Below are positions 40,553-51,553 of a DNA stretch of 64,000 nucleotides, piece after piece. The notes beneath the pieces were generated by a model that was not told the origin of the DNA, made no database searches, and saw only the letters and a list, made by a program, of their open reading frames with translations. The stretch's first letter is position 1. Every line of letters starts with the position of its first letter. The stretch comes from Gonatopus flavifemur. Its lineage: Eukaryota > Arthropoda > Insecta > Hymenoptera > Dryinidae. Position numbers and translations under genes: made by a program. The stretch covers positions 806,001-870,000 of the forward strand of contig JAFFJZ010000043.1 of NCBI GenBank assembly GCA_018340375.1. The letters are read 5' to 3'.

Positions 40553-42907
40553 AAAGGAAATGAGTCTATTGAGGAAAGCTGTCACGTGAATTCAATATTT
40601 CGCAGCCGAAAGTTGTGCAAAACTTTCACCTTCTCTTATGTTTGTTTTTTGTATAGAATCTGAGAACATGAGTTTAAATCTCCAGGTATAAATATTGAAG
40701 AATCAGGAGTAATAATTAATTATCAATATCATGCACAAACTTCTTCAGTGAATCGCGAAGCGAATGAAGTATGAATAAATGTAAACACGTACCTCAGATC
40801 CTCGAAGTTATGTCACTCCTCACAAGTAATGAAGAACACGTTTTCAGAAGACTGTTGTTTACTTCAACACAAATATTCTGATCCAACATGTTATTAAACA
40901 CCTCCAATGTAAATTATTGATCCTGATTGTTGTTTTCTCATGTTAAATAAGAATTTTACTTCCTGGAAATATTATTTGTTACTTGAATGAATATACTGGA
41001 TCGCAATGTTATCGCCCAATGAGCACGGTGACATAAATGTGACATAAAAATTATGTAGCATACAGTAACAGTTACGTAACATGGGGATCACATTTGAGTA
41101 ATAATTTCCCACTCATTTACGTAACAATGTGACGAACAACATTAGAATTGTAGAATAATTCCCTGAACTAATTCCCTATATAACTATTAGGTGACATACA
41201 AATCACAATCTGTTACTCAACGTTTCAAGTCACTCATACATCATATATATGTGAAACTGTTACATAAGTCTGTAATTCCTGTATTATGTGATACTCACAT
41301 GTTGTGTTCGACCAGGTGGATATTTCTGTTTCAAATTGTTAATTTCCCTATGTCGAATAAAAACTTACATTACTAATTAATTTATTGACTGATTTATTTA
41401 CTCATTCTTCACTTACATTTGAAACTTTTCTTCTAATATCCACGTTGATTATTTCATTCAAAATTCATTCTCTACTATCATTCACATTGGATATTAAAAA
41501 AATACTAGTCCCCTAACGAAACGTATCCCTGGGATGCCTTCTGAACGTTCAGAGAACCTCTCCCACGTCTTATAAACCTTCGATAAACGATCCGGTGACA
41601 CGTTGTGCTGTCTGGGTTGAAAGTTCCGCATACGTACGCATTAACCTTCAATAAGCGTTCATTCAACGTTTGAAAAAGGTTTCATCGTCTGACCTGATTT
41701 CTATCCTGTGTTCGTACCTCGTCACGACGAACGTTCGGTAAATGTTCAATTGTCGTTCTACCAATGCTCCTGATAAGTATTCCAAGACGGACATTTTGAC
41801 GTTCGTTGAACTTTCGTCCAATGTTCGTGAACCTAAATCAAACGTTTCACGAACCTTGGTATTGGCTGACTAAAACCCAATACGAACGTTCATCGAACCT
41901 CCATGTTCTCTTGGGGATTGCATCAAATGAGCACTTGGTAAATTTATCACACTCATCATCAGTTCGGATGTCTGCACTCATACACTGATAACGTCCATCC
42001 GTGTATTATCACACGAGATATATGAATGTTTTCCAGAGTCAAAAAACAAGCAAAAGACCCTGAAAATCGCGAAACCACACACGCGATCTGGCTCGAAGGA
42101 CCAACAATGATTGGGAAATGAGGTTTGAGGACAAAAATTTGGTGGAAATGGGCTGAAAAGAATAGAAAAATGCTCGTAAAGGTTGTGGTAATGAGAATGG
42201 CGGTGAAGGATCGCAATGTGTGGATTTCGAGCCGGTAGAGAGATTCGTACACGAGTTTGGAAGACACACAACGTATTTCACCTTAAGGGGAATACAGTCA
42301 ATGCGAATTTAACAAAAGAAACTTAAGAAACAATTTGAAAGATACAAAATTACAGGTGAGAGGATTCTAACCCGAGTAGATTGATTCCCGAATTGAGTCC
42401 GGGTTTTTCTTGAAGAAAGTTCACGCAAGAAGAAGTTGCTGCGTTCTGAAAAGATGAGAAAAGTCGGTTCCCCTTCGTTGCGAAGAAGGAGCCGAATCAC
42501 ACCTAATCGCAGTAATTACTCCGCGATTAGGGAATAGTCCCTGGAGATTTCAAGAGGAGAAGAATCGTACGGATTCCCACCCATGGCCGGCTCTCGAAGC
42601 TACTCGGTCCACCCCGATCGCCGAACCAAGGGTGGAGAATCCGCACAACACAAATCTCCCCGAACAAATTCAATATCCTATTATGGAATTGATTGAAATC
42701 ATTATGTGAAAAACTTCATGATATTCTTATGAATTCTCAGGCAGATTCTTCTCACGGTGTAGGTATAGGGGAATTCCGGATATTCTTTGACCTTCCAAAA
42801 ATATTGTTACCAATATTCCAATGTAATTTGTTACCAATGTGAATATAATGTATAATCATTCGTATTTCATCTGATAAACGTGAACATATTCTGCGCGTTT
42901 TGTATCT
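40553..42907. repeat. Gene-free stretch with decayed repeats
   Basis: I see no supported gene. At 41010-41230, GTGACATAA and TTACGTAAC words alternate in both orientations. At 41510-41920, GAACGTTC-like words (GAACGTTCAGAGAACCTC, CGAACGTTCATCGAACCTCC) recur and end in CATGTTCTCTTGGGG, similar to the end of the palindrome at 58993-59503, so this is probably a diverged relative. At 42440-42490 there is a GGTTCCCCTTCGTTGCGAAG stem-loop. Minus frames at 41959-42281 overlap on three registers and none is favoured. Confidence 0.45.
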
Positions 42908-42939
42908 TTGTGTTCTGAGTTCAGAATGCGGACCTCACC

Positions 42940-43437
42940 ATGCTCCTCTTCCACGTACGCTTCATTCTTAGCGAGAATAATCTTCACATTATTCCTTACT
43001 CGCCTACCTACCATCATACCACATCATCTCATACGTGGCTTGATGTATGCGCAGTCAGTGATGAAGATAAAGTCACAGGGAGTGGTCAACTAGAAGTTAC
43101 ATTTCTATCAAATCATGATCTGATCTATATAAACTATAAAACCAATACGATTGGGTGTAATCTGCCGGTTGTAACGCATCGTAGTTTTAGGCACTTGGAT
43201 ATAGCTGAGTATACTGATTACATCTCCTCTTGTGACTGGTCCCCTGTGTGTGAAACCGCGGATGTCAACTTGGCAGTGCGCAAACTCAGTCAACTGTTGA
43301 CAGAAGCCCATCAAAATTCAGCATATATACGCCAAAACACCGGCCTGCACCGTGGATTGATGAGTCTATTGAGGAGTTACAACATGAGAGGGATCGATTA
43401 TATAAAGCTTCTAATCGGTTTGACTCTGCATTTTTGA
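42940..43437 (+). pseudogene. End of the APE endonuclease plus linker, frameshifted
   Basis: SHTWLDVCAVSDEDKV and FLSNHDLIYINY are the final motifs of a LINE endonuclease, with the SNHD tetrad containing the catalytic Asp-His pair. The native continuation into the RT lies in a different register: from about 43345 the frame with APWIDESIEELQ and FLRNK joins ORF 43434. A single frameshift therefore separates the two parts, near 43335-43350. Confidence 0.65.
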
Positions 43438-45410
43438 GAAATAAGTATATCCTTCTCAGAAATCTAGTGTCTTCGCGTATCGCTTTTGCTCGAAAGACAT
43501 TTCTAAAAGAGCGCTTATCCTCGGTCACTCGACCTCAGGGTATCTGGCGAGAACTGCGGAGACTGCGTCTTGTGCATGGACGGTCTACGAATGATGTATC
43601 GGGCAATTTCTCCCTGGATGATATGAATGCACAATTCTTATCTTTCCTCAATCCAACTACTCTTGGCCGCACTAATGATGATTTCTCTCTGGATGATATG
43701 AATGCACAATTCTTATCTTTCCTCAATCCAACTACTCTTGACCGCACTAATGATGATGTAGTGTCCTCCTATCTGGGCGCAAATATGCTCACTGCCGCTT
43801 CCATGACCACGCACACATTTTACTTCTCTCAAATCACAGATGCGATGATCTCCAAGGCAATCAACTCGATTAAAACCGAGGCATTGGGTTTGGACGGTAT
43901 TCCAATCAGTTATTACCAGCGTTCTATTGGTGTGATACTCCCTTTCATCACTGTTATTTTTGATCTCTCTCTTGAAACTTCAGTTTTTCCGGACATTTGG
44001 AAGGACTCACTGGTTAAACTACTGCCAAAGGTCGAATACCCTTCTAGCGTATCTGATTTCAGACCGATTTCTCTTCTCTGCTCTCTCTCTAAGGTATTGG
44101 AGAAAGTAATCTGTGATCAATTATCAGAATATCTATCGAAGCACGATCTCTCTGACATCTACCAATCAGGGTTCAGAAAGGGGTATTCCTTTGCGTATAG
44201 CACGCAAACGGCTGTTTTAAGGCTACTGGATGATGTAAAACGTAATATAGACGACAGAAAAGTCACTATTGTTGTAATGTTTGACTTTAGCAAGGCCTTC
44301 GATAAGGTCGATCATGCTACACTTTTACACAAATTGAGTGATGTTGGCTGTAGTGATATCGTGCTCGCTTGGTTTCGCAGTTATCTCACAGGCCGTTTTC
44401 AAGCCGTCATTGGCTCCACGGATGAGCGTTCTGACTGGCTGCCTGTTACATCTGGAGTGCCTCAAGGTTCCGTATTAGGACCTCTCCTACACTCTGTATA
44501 TGCTAGGGATCTTCCTTCATCTATTCTCTGTTGTAAATATGGATTGTATGCCGATGACTTTGAAATCCACTTGCAGACTGATCCAATCCGTCTATCAGAG
44601 GTGATTGCCAAGATTAATGCCGATATTGAATCGATCTCTGCATGGTCTGAGGCTAACTTCACTTCCATAAATGTAGCTAAAACTAAAGCTATACTCATAG
44701 GCAGTGATGAATACATACGTTCCATTGATCTGTCCACCCTGCCTGCTCTTTCTCTATATAATCAACCTATTTCTTCTGTACAAAGTGTAAAATACCTTGG
44801 AATCGTGTTGGATGATACGCTATCATGGCACGAACATGTCTCTGGTATCATCAAACGTGTGAATAGAACGCTGTTCCAACTGAAACTCCATAGAAAGACA
44901 TTCTCTCCAGAAATTCGTAAGCATCTTGTCTCTTCGCTCATCTTTCCTCTTTTTGATTATGGATGTGTTGTTCTCTCCGGGCTACCGTATACGCTGAATT
45001 TAAAACTCCAGCGATGTCTAAATAACTGTATTCGATTTATCACTAACGCTAAACGTGATCAACGAATAACACCTCTTATTAATGAGCTGAAATGCTTGCG
45101 TTGTGAATATCGAAGGCAGTACTTCTTGGGTACACTCCTGTTCACGATATTAAATACGGGAATTCCTTCGTACTTGAGGCGCGATTTCATGTTTGTTCGG
45201 GAGCTGGGTGTTCGGAGAAGGCATGCTCGTCCTGATGACCTTCACATACCGAATTATCGTACGGAGACTTTTAGAAGTTCCTTCCTCATGAGCGGTTGTT
45301 ATTCCTGGAACTGTTTATCCGCTGATGTTCGCTCCTCGCCCAGTATCCATGTTTTCAAGAATAGGCTCTTCAAGCATCTCCTGTCCTTGCAGGTCAGCTC
45401 AGCTTGCTGA
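43434..45410 (+). CDS. Reverse transcriptase of the truncated LINE
   Basis: About 658 codons without a stop. The RT motifs are, in order: EALGLDGIPISYYQ, DFRPISLLCSLSKVLEK, YQSGFRKGYS, VMFDFSKAFDKVDH, SGVPQGSVLGPLLHS, YADDF (catalytic Asp pair), and SVKYLGIVLDD. The C-terminal region has RRQYFLGTLLF. The YADD signature and neighbouring text place it in the CR1/Jockey group of LINEs. An exact 75-bp tandem duplication at about 43608-43757 repeats the 25-residue block starting FSLDDMNAQFLSFLNPTT in frame. The RT is intact, but the element lacks a complete endonuclease. Confidence 0.75.
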   Translation: MRNKYILLRNLVSSRIAFARKTFLKERLSSVTRPQGIWRELRRLRLVHGRSTNDVSGNFSLDDMNAQFLSFLNPTTLGRTNDDFSLDDMNAQFLSFLNPTTLDRTNDDVVSSYLGANMLTAASMTTHTFYFSQITDAMISKAINSIKTEALGLDGIPISYYQRSIGVILPFITVIFDLSLETSVFPDIWKDSLVKLLPKVEYPSSVSDFRPISLLCSLSKVLEKVICDQLSEYLSKHDLSDIYQSGFRKGYSFAYSTQTAVLRLLDDVKRNIDDRKVTIVVMFDFSKAFDKVDHATLLHKLSDVGCSDIVLAWFRSYLTGRFQAVIGSTDERSDWLPVTSGVPQGSVLGPLLHSVYARDLPSSILCCKYGLYADDFEIHLQTDPIRLSEVIAKINADIESISAWSEANFTSINVAKTKAILIGSDEYIRSIDLSTLPALSLYNQPISSVQSVKYLGIVLDDTLSWHEHVSGIIKRVNRTLFQLKLHRKTFSPEIRKHLVSSLIFPLFDYGCVVLSGLPYTLNLKLQRCLNNCIRFITNAKRDQRITPLINELKCLRCEYRRQYFLGTLLFTILNTGIPSYLRRDFMFVRELGVRRRHARPDDLHIPNYRTETFRSSFLMSGCYSWNCLSADVRSSPSIHVFKNRLFKHLLSLQVSSAC

Positions 45411-45719
45411 CTGATGTATGGTGACATGGGTTGCTGGGCGATGTATGCGCACTCCGTTTACCCATCTACCACCACTTACTTTCGCGGGAATGTTACGTAG
45501 GATGTAAATTAGTTTTAAGTTGGTAATGAACTCTAGCATAATGATAGCCTATTGCTTCAGTGTGCAATGAATCGATTAGTGTTTATGCTTTATATATACT
45601 GTTGGTCTGATTGATCTTATACTGTATGTAATTATATGTTAGTCCTTAAAAGATGAAATCTTAGGACCTAATAAATATCTATCTATCTATCTATCTATCT
45701 TGATTCCCAACTATTTGAT

Positions 45720-46560
45720 TTGGATATATATATATACATATTTTTTGCTCCCTCGTTAAAAGGAAGCTTGGTGATCGTTTCGGAGGGTCGAAGAATTTTT
45801 CGTCTTCCTAACGAAAATTTCTTACACCAAAATGCTTCTCAGAACTCAAGGAGCAACTTTGGTTTCGTGTCCGTGTGCAGGGTGTCTGTCTGTACGTACG
45901 TACGTACGTACGAGCGTACGGAACTCCGTTTCTATCTATCCGATCATTATCAAATTTTCACTACAGTTACGTGCGGGGTCGGTAATAGTGTCGTATGAGT
46001 GTCAACCTGATTCTCACTGGAGGATAGGAGGGGTGAGAAAAATATTATCGAAACCGTGATTTCGTGCCCGCGCATATCCTCCTTTTCATTATCCGATTCC
46101 AATTGAACTCATATCAGGTTCTAGTCATGATACGATAGTCATCTCAAATAATTTCCAACCCAATCGGTTGGACACTTTAGACATATTTTTTGTTTGTGAT
46201 CTGCATTTTTGGACAATATTTTGAAACCATGCCTCCCCTATGTTCCTATCATCCGAATGCCATGGAACTATAAGAATATCCAGTTTACGAGGTGTCAGTT
46301 GTATGATCTCAATTTCAAGCAAATCGGAAGTGAGGGAAGGTGAAGGTGAGTACATAATTTCGAAACGAGATTTGAAAATTTTGTAAATATCGTCATTGTG
46401 CGGATATTTCGGTTTCTATCATCCGATCGTCATGAAATTCCAACCACAGTTCTATGCAGTGTCAATGGTGGTTTCATGTAACTTTCAATTAGATCCGTAC
46501 AGAAGAACGGGAGGGGCAGAGGGAGGCAACTCGAGTTGAGAACCGCAGTATAGTTGTGAC
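45720..46560. repeat. Repeat region with a tandem unit of about 475 bp
   Basis: A module similar to 7833-7880 opens the region (GAAGCTTGGTGATCGTTTCGG at 45763). A (GTAC)n run lies at 45893-45912. TCTATCTATCCGATCATTATC at about 45931 and TTCTATCATCCGATCGTCAT at about 46413 start two related units. The second unit appears to resume after the following LINE (50813: ATGTTATCGAAAATTGTG, against 46037: ATATTATCGAAACCGTG), so that LINE probably inserted into it. Confidence 0.45.
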
Positions 46561-46937
46561 AACGTGAAATGTTTCGCTTTCTACAAAATTTCGTAATTTA
46601 ATGATTTATCGTGCACACTTAATTCTTATTCTCCGTTGTATTATTGATTGTTCCATTAGTAGGTATATTGTGTAAACTTCTCCGAACAACTGGGTTTTTG
46701 CACGCGATTTTTAGTGAATCTATTCCTAATACATTGGTTTATTCACTCGTCGTTTCATATTGTTTCCACGAGGTCTATCCTATTTGGTGATACTTATACA
46801 CATCTCGTGTACTCACGGATGATAAGACACTCTTCGTGTGTGCGTGTGTGTTTACCTCGGTACGGTGGATCTCATACTTCCCGTTTATTGGAATTCAAGA
46901 ATTTTTGTATTATCATATAAATCATATAAACTTCAAA

Positions 46938-47756
46938 ATGCCAAAAAAAGTGTGTAAAGGATGTTCCAGAGTTGTGGATAAACCGGTATCTTGTGCTTCA
47001 TGCAGTGTCATATCACATCTTGGTTCGTCGTGTTTAGCGACAAGTCACCATCCATGGCATAATGGAGTACTGATTGACTGCAAGGGGCCTCTTCCGCCTT
47101 CTGATACTTCTGTTGATCTTGCGGAAAAATTTGATGGCGTGTTGGATCAGTCAGGTTTTTTATCGGAAATTCAGAGCATCGTTGATTCTGCTTGTTCGAA
47201 ACTCAGCAACCAGCTCAACGCGTTTGGGATCAAATTAAATTCTTTATCCAACACTGTGGCGGAATTATCCACGAGATTATCCACCTTGGAATCGTCTGCC
47301 CCTTCTTCTTCACAAGGTTTCTACAATGAGGAAGATTTGATAGAAGAGCTGAATGAACGACATCGAAGAGCATGTAACATTCTACTCTTCAACGTTGAAG
47401 AATCTTCGAGGGATGGGTCTCCTGATCATGTTATAGTTACTGATCTTCTTCAAAAAATCAGACCTGATACTTACGACAATGTGCAGATTCGTCGTATCGG
47501 TAGAAAGAAGGATGCTTCTAAAACTCGTCCGATCTGTGTCACATTTGCATCACGGAACATACCCATTGAGATTCTTCGTAACAAATCGTTGTACAATGGT
47601 TCAATTAGAATATCGCAAGATCGTACCTTGAAGCAACGGAATCATCTGTCGAACTTACGTGAAGAGTTGAAAAATCTAAATGACCCTTCAAGGACTATTC
47701 GCTATTTCAATGGGATACCTAGGATAGTTCCTGCTCACCAAAGAGAAAACGCTTAA
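46938..47756 (+). CDS. LINE ORF1 protein, 272 residues
   Basis: The ATG at 46938 (CAAAATGCC) is the first good start. The N-terminus has a zinc-finger-like spacing, CKGCSRVV, then CASCSVISHLGSSCL, then a His and DC, reminiscent of PHD-type ORF1 fingers in Jockey-group elements. A helical region rich in L and S (residues about 75-115: LNSLSNTVAELSTRL) suggests a coiled coil. The second half (RRACNILLFNVEES, IRRIGRK, RPICVTFASR, IRISQDRTLKQR) follows the pattern of the RRM/CTD-like nucleic-acid-binding part of LINE ORF1. It is complete, with a TAA at 47754, and nine bases separate it from the annotated beginning of ORF2. Confidence 0.75.
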   Translation: MPKKVCKGCSRVVDKPVSCASCSVISHLGSSCLATSHHPWHNGVLIDCKGPLPPSDTSVDLAEKFDGVLDQSGFLSEIQSIVDSACSKLSNQLNAFGIKLNSLSNTVAELSTRLSTLESSAPSSSQGFYNEEDLIEELNERHRRACNILLFNVEESSRDGSPDHVIVTDLLQKIRPDTYDNVQIRRIGRKKDASKTRPICVTFASRNIPIEILRNKSLYNGSIRISQDRTLKQRNHLSNLREELKNLNDPSRTIRYFNGIPRIVPAHQRENA

Positions 47757-47764
47757 TCGACCCT

Positions 47765-50613
47765 TTGGTGTATTATCAGAATGTTCGTGGCTTGAGAACT
47801 AAACTTGATCAACTTCATTGCTCTGTTGCTATATCAGATCCATGTTATGATATTATTATCTTATCTGAAACCTGGCTGCGCGAGGATATTCTATCTTCTG
47901 AAATTGGTTTACATGGCTATGCAGTTTATCGTATGGATAGAAACGGACTCAACAGTCAATTTTCACGGGGAGGTGGTGTCTTAATCGCCGTTAAGGATAC
48001 CCATCGGAGCTGTGTCTCTCATCTTCTTATTCCAAAGTTGAACATCTTTACGTCAAAGTTTATTTTGGTTCTTTGTCGTTGTTGTTTGGGGCTGTCTACA
48101 TTCCACCTTCTCCGGATTCTTCAATATACTTGGACCATTGTAGAAGCGTTGGCGAAATCCTTCTCAAGGAGAACTTCAACTCCTTATACTTATACGGGGA
48201 TTACAATTTACCTCATATTTCCTGGAGCAATATTGATTCCAAATTATCTTTCTCAGTGTTACCTGGTTCGACTCTCAATGAAATGACTCCTGCGCAATAT
48301 GTTCTCGAATATTTCAATGAATTGAATTTGTTTCAACTTAATACTTCCAGAAATTCTCATGGTAACATACTTGATCTTATTTTTTCTGATAACGATCGTA
48401 TTGATGTCAATATTGCTCTGGATCCTTTTCTCGCGTGTGACAACTTTCATCCTTCTCTTGTATCTAAGCTCAACCTACGTGAAAGTGTTTTACTGGTCCC
48501 CAATAAAATCATCAAATATAATTTCAATAAGGCGAATTACAGTGCAATTTGTGAATATTTAGGTTCTATCAACTGGGACGATGAATTGCGTGATCTTAAT
48601 GTTATTGAAGCTGTTGATTTTTTGTATCTTCATTTATATAATGCAGTTGATTCATTCGTACCCAAGTATGTATCAAGGAATAGTTCTTATCCAAAATGGT
48701 TTTCTTCGGAATTAATTAAACTTATTCGTCAAAAGAAAATTGCTCACAATAGGTACAAAGAGTCAAATTGCTCTGAAGATCACCTAATCTTTAGTCACTT
48801 ACGAGCTCAATGTAAAGTTTTGACTCGCCAATGTTACTTGTCTCATCTTCATTACGTTCAAGGGTCCATTCCTACCAATGTCAAAACCTTCTGGAACTTT
48901 GTTAATATTAAGCGAAATCAGAACGGTATACCCCTGGTGATGCATTTAGACGGTACTATTGGCAATACTGGTATTGCTATTTCGAACTTATTTGCATCTT
49001 ATTTCAGATCAGTCTATCAAAATTATCCCGTTGTTCCTTGTAATTTACCAGAATCTACTTCCAATGTCAATCTTTCCGATTTATCCATCAATATCGGTGA
49101 AGTGTTCAATAAAATCTCATCCTTGAAAACTTCTTCCGGTCCTGGTGATGATGGTATTCCTCCTAATTTTCTAAAATCTTGCAAGTTCGTCATTTCTCGG
49201 CCTTTGTGGTTGATCTTCAACAGCTCTTTATCCTCTGAAATATTTCCTTCTGAATGGAAATCCAGCTTAATTACTCCTATCTTCAAATCTGGGGATCGTT
49301 CTGACGTGAGAAACAATAGACCGATTAGTATCATGAATGTTATGCCGAAAATTTTTGAAGATATAGTTACTGATAAAATAACACCACTGTTTTCTGATAT
49401 AATTTCTGATTTCCAGCATGGCTTCACTTCTGGAAAATCTACCGTAACAAACTTGTCTATTTCTCCTCATGTCGTGTCCTCTACGCTTGGTCAGAATGCC
49501 CAAGTGGATACTATATATACAGACTTCTCAAAGGCTTTTGACAGAGTTGATCATAATATATTGTTAAATAAATTGAGTAATTTAGGTATTCGCAGCAATT
49601 TTTTGTCGTGGTTACAGAGTTATATTCTGAATCGTACGCAATCAGTTCGCGTCTCTCAATATTTCTCTGATTCATTTTTTGTATCCTCAGGTGTACCGCA
49701 AGGCTCACATCTAGGTCCTTTATTATTTATTATTTTCATCAATGATATCTCTACGATTTTCAAGTACTGCACACATCTTCTTTTTGCTGATGACCTGAAA
49801 CTGTTTATGATTATAAGAACTTACAGAGATGCTCAAAATCTGCAATCTGATTTGGATCGGTTACAATCTTGGTGTGTGCTATCTAATATGTCATTAAATC
49901 TCACTGAATGCCATGTGATGAGATTTCATAGAGGTAAAAATGCTATTTATTTTCCTTATAACTTGTCTCATCCTCTGTTATCACCTATAAATACTGTTCG
50001 TGATCTTGGAGTTTCATTTGACTCTCGTTTTAACTTCTCAGATCATTACAATCACATAGTTGGTACGTCCATGAAATCTCTCGGATTCATCAAGCGCGTT
50101 TGTAAACATTTTCGTGATCCTGTTGCACTTCGAACACTGTATTGTACTTTAGTTAGACCTCATCTTGAGTATGCGTCTCAAATTTGGAGTCCTCATCTAA
50201 TTCGGGATTGTACAGACTTGGAAAGAGTTCAGCATAAGTTTCTGCGTTTTGCTGCCTATCAGATAGGCCGTCCGTTGAGCGTCACTTGTCATGATTACTC
50301 ATTGGTTATGGCTCTACTTAACTTGCCTCCCTTGGAATCACGTCGTTTGTTCAATGATTTTTCATTTTTGTATAAAATTTTTAATGGGAAAATTCACTGC
50401 CCTCAACTGCTTGGACTTGTACGTTTTAATGTCCCTTCTCGTTTATTGAGGCGCCCTAAATCGTTCAATCCAATTTCTTATAAATCGAGACACGGTTATT
50501 CTGATCCGGTAAATCGCATATCTATCCTAGCAAATTCTCACAGTGATGTGCTTGAATTATTTTCATCTCATTCTGATCTTAGGAATTCTCTTTCTCTTAT
50601 TTGTCAAATTTAA
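47765..50613 (+). pseudogene. LINE ORF2: APE endonuclease and RT, one frameshift
   Basis: The endonuclease opens with YYQNVRGLRTKLDQL and SETWL, then GGGVLIAVKD. A frameshift lies near 48025-48040 (after SHLL), and the frame of 48073-50613 continues with FGAVYIPPSP, YGDYNLPHISW and CDNFHPSLVS. RT motifs follow: GDDGIPPNFLKSC, NRPISIMNVMPKIFE, QHGFTSGKST, YTDFSKAFDRVDH, SGVPQGSHLGPLLFI, FADDLKLF and VRDLGVSFDS. The C-terminus has the LGFIKRVCKHF and LVRPHLEYASQIW segments common in this LINE group. No clear ATG opens the ORF2 frame, so it may start by reinitiation or overlap. About 945 codons in total. Confidence 0.75.
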
Positions 50614-50812
50614 TATCTAATTGTCCTTTTCACCTATAATTATACACGTTAACTGTTGTTGTAATATAAGATGCATGTAGTCGAGCTTAACATGATGCTC
50701 AATGCTTTGATGTATGATATATTTAATGTGATTCAAATAATGTATATTCTATGTACCAAAGGGTCTTTTATACCCGTATAAACAAAATAAATCAATAAAT
50801 AAATAAATAAAC

Positions 50813-51034
50813 ATGTTATCGAAAATTGTGATTTCGTGACCGCACATATCACCGGTCCCTGTTTTTGTTTTTCAAAACAAACAAGGAAACCATGTACCAA
50901 TTGACAGAGTTTTTCTTCATTTGATTTTGATTTCGATTGTATGAATTCACTCACTGCGGTCAGACTGATCATGAATATTTTGTATCCGATCATATTGTAC
51001 AAAAACATGACTAATCTTTCGAATCAATAACTAA
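50813..51034. other. Resumed pre-LINE sequence, no gene
   Basis: Begins with the ATCGAAAATTGTGATTTCGT phrase that matches the repeat unit interrupted by the LINE. The minus frame across this stretch is unsupported. Confidence 0.35.
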
Positions 51035-51160
51035 CCCCAGTCGCTTCATTGAAACCAACAATGACTGCGATGTACCATTGCGTTGTACCTTCAGCCCGAT
51101 GATACTCAACTCTGAAGCCAACCAAAACACTGGGTGTGGTCAATGAGATTCTTTGTCCAT
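51035..51160 (-). CDS. Single exon resembling the N-terminal region of a KDM3 (JHDM2) demethylase
   Basis: On the minus strand the frame reads EMQDGQRISLTTPSVLVGFR, then VEYHRAEGTTQWYIAVIVGF and NEATG, up to a donor-like GTTAGT. This resembles the segment of KDM3/JMJD1-type H3K9 demethylases in which an LVG..V strand is followed by TQW(F/Y).A.V(I). I infer a Tudor-like fold segment of a host chromatin gene. The upstream edge is uncertain (acceptors CTTGAG or GGTGAG). Neighbouring exons were not found, perhaps because the LINE at 46.6-50.8 kb and the BEL/Pao element at 51.9 kb separate them. It could also be a stray exon copy. Confidence 0.4.
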
Positions 51161-51553
51161 CTTGCATTTCACCCCATCTCCTCACCGCATTCCCTCAAGG
51201 TAAGGAACCTTTCATCAGCTACCAATCCTGCTGTAAAATATAGAAAGATTGGAACATCTCTGAAGCCCAAAGCGATTATCAAGAGAAACAAAAACCCCCA
51301 AGTGCAGACACTAAATCCGCTTGATGATCGACTTGACACAATGAGCTATAACGTATATCCAGTAGGGTTACAGAAGACACAAGTGGGAGTTGGCAAAGTA
51401 AGGAGGGTATGTCTAACCTGTCCAGGCTTGACTACAGGGTCGAACTTCGCCATGATTATCGATCATTCTCTCAACCCTCCACAATATCCCTGTGACCAAT
51501 GTCATAAATGGAGTTTCTCGTTTGGGGTTTACTGTGTCAAGAACTTGTCTTAA
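51137..51553 (+). CDS. Possible ORF with two CxxC pairs
   Basis: A plus frame of about 135 codons (upstream edge uncertain, first Met about 51146) has CLTCPGLTTGSN and CDQCHKW, spaced like a zinc ribbon. The first third is antisense to the KDM3-like exon and is doubtful. A GTAAGG at 51200 could be a donor, so only the second part (from about 51240) may be an exon. No family recognised. Confidence 0.2.
   Translation, partial: WSMRFFVHLAFHPISSPHSLKVRNLSSATNPAVKYRKIGTSLKPKAIIKRNKNPQVQTLNPLDDRLDTMSYNVYPVGLQKTQVGVGKVRRVCLTCPGLTTGSNFAMIIDHSLNPPQYPCDQCHKWSFSFGVYCVKNLS

Larger units (their letters stand above)
42908..45700 (+). mobile_element. 5'-truncated CR1/Jockey-group LINE
   Basis: Plus-strand element starting inside its endonuclease domain and ending in (TATC)n at 45670-45700. 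The protein-coding parts are at about 42930-43340 and 43434-45410. The tail ATCTTAGGACCTAATAAA precedes the microsatellite. The 5' boundary is set only approximately by the start of endonuclease similarity. Confidence 0.7.
46560..50812 (+). mobile_element. Nearly full-length CR1/Jockey-group LINE
   Basis: Structure: about 380 bp of 5' UTR, ORF1 (46938-47756), ORF2 (47765-50613), a 200-bp 3' UTR and an (AATA)n tail at 50790-50812. Only one frameshift in ORF2 is evident, so the copy is young. The exact 5' end is uncertain. Confidence 0.75.

Noticed and set aside
41959..42281. Three overlapping minus-strand frames of 80-102 codons
   Set aside because: All three registers are open at once, which indicates a low stop-codon composition more than a gene.
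42430..42500. tRNA-like stem-loop
   Set aside because: One strong stem is present (GGTTCCCCTTC with GAAGGAGCC), but no cloverleaf with T-loop and acceptor stem could be drawn.
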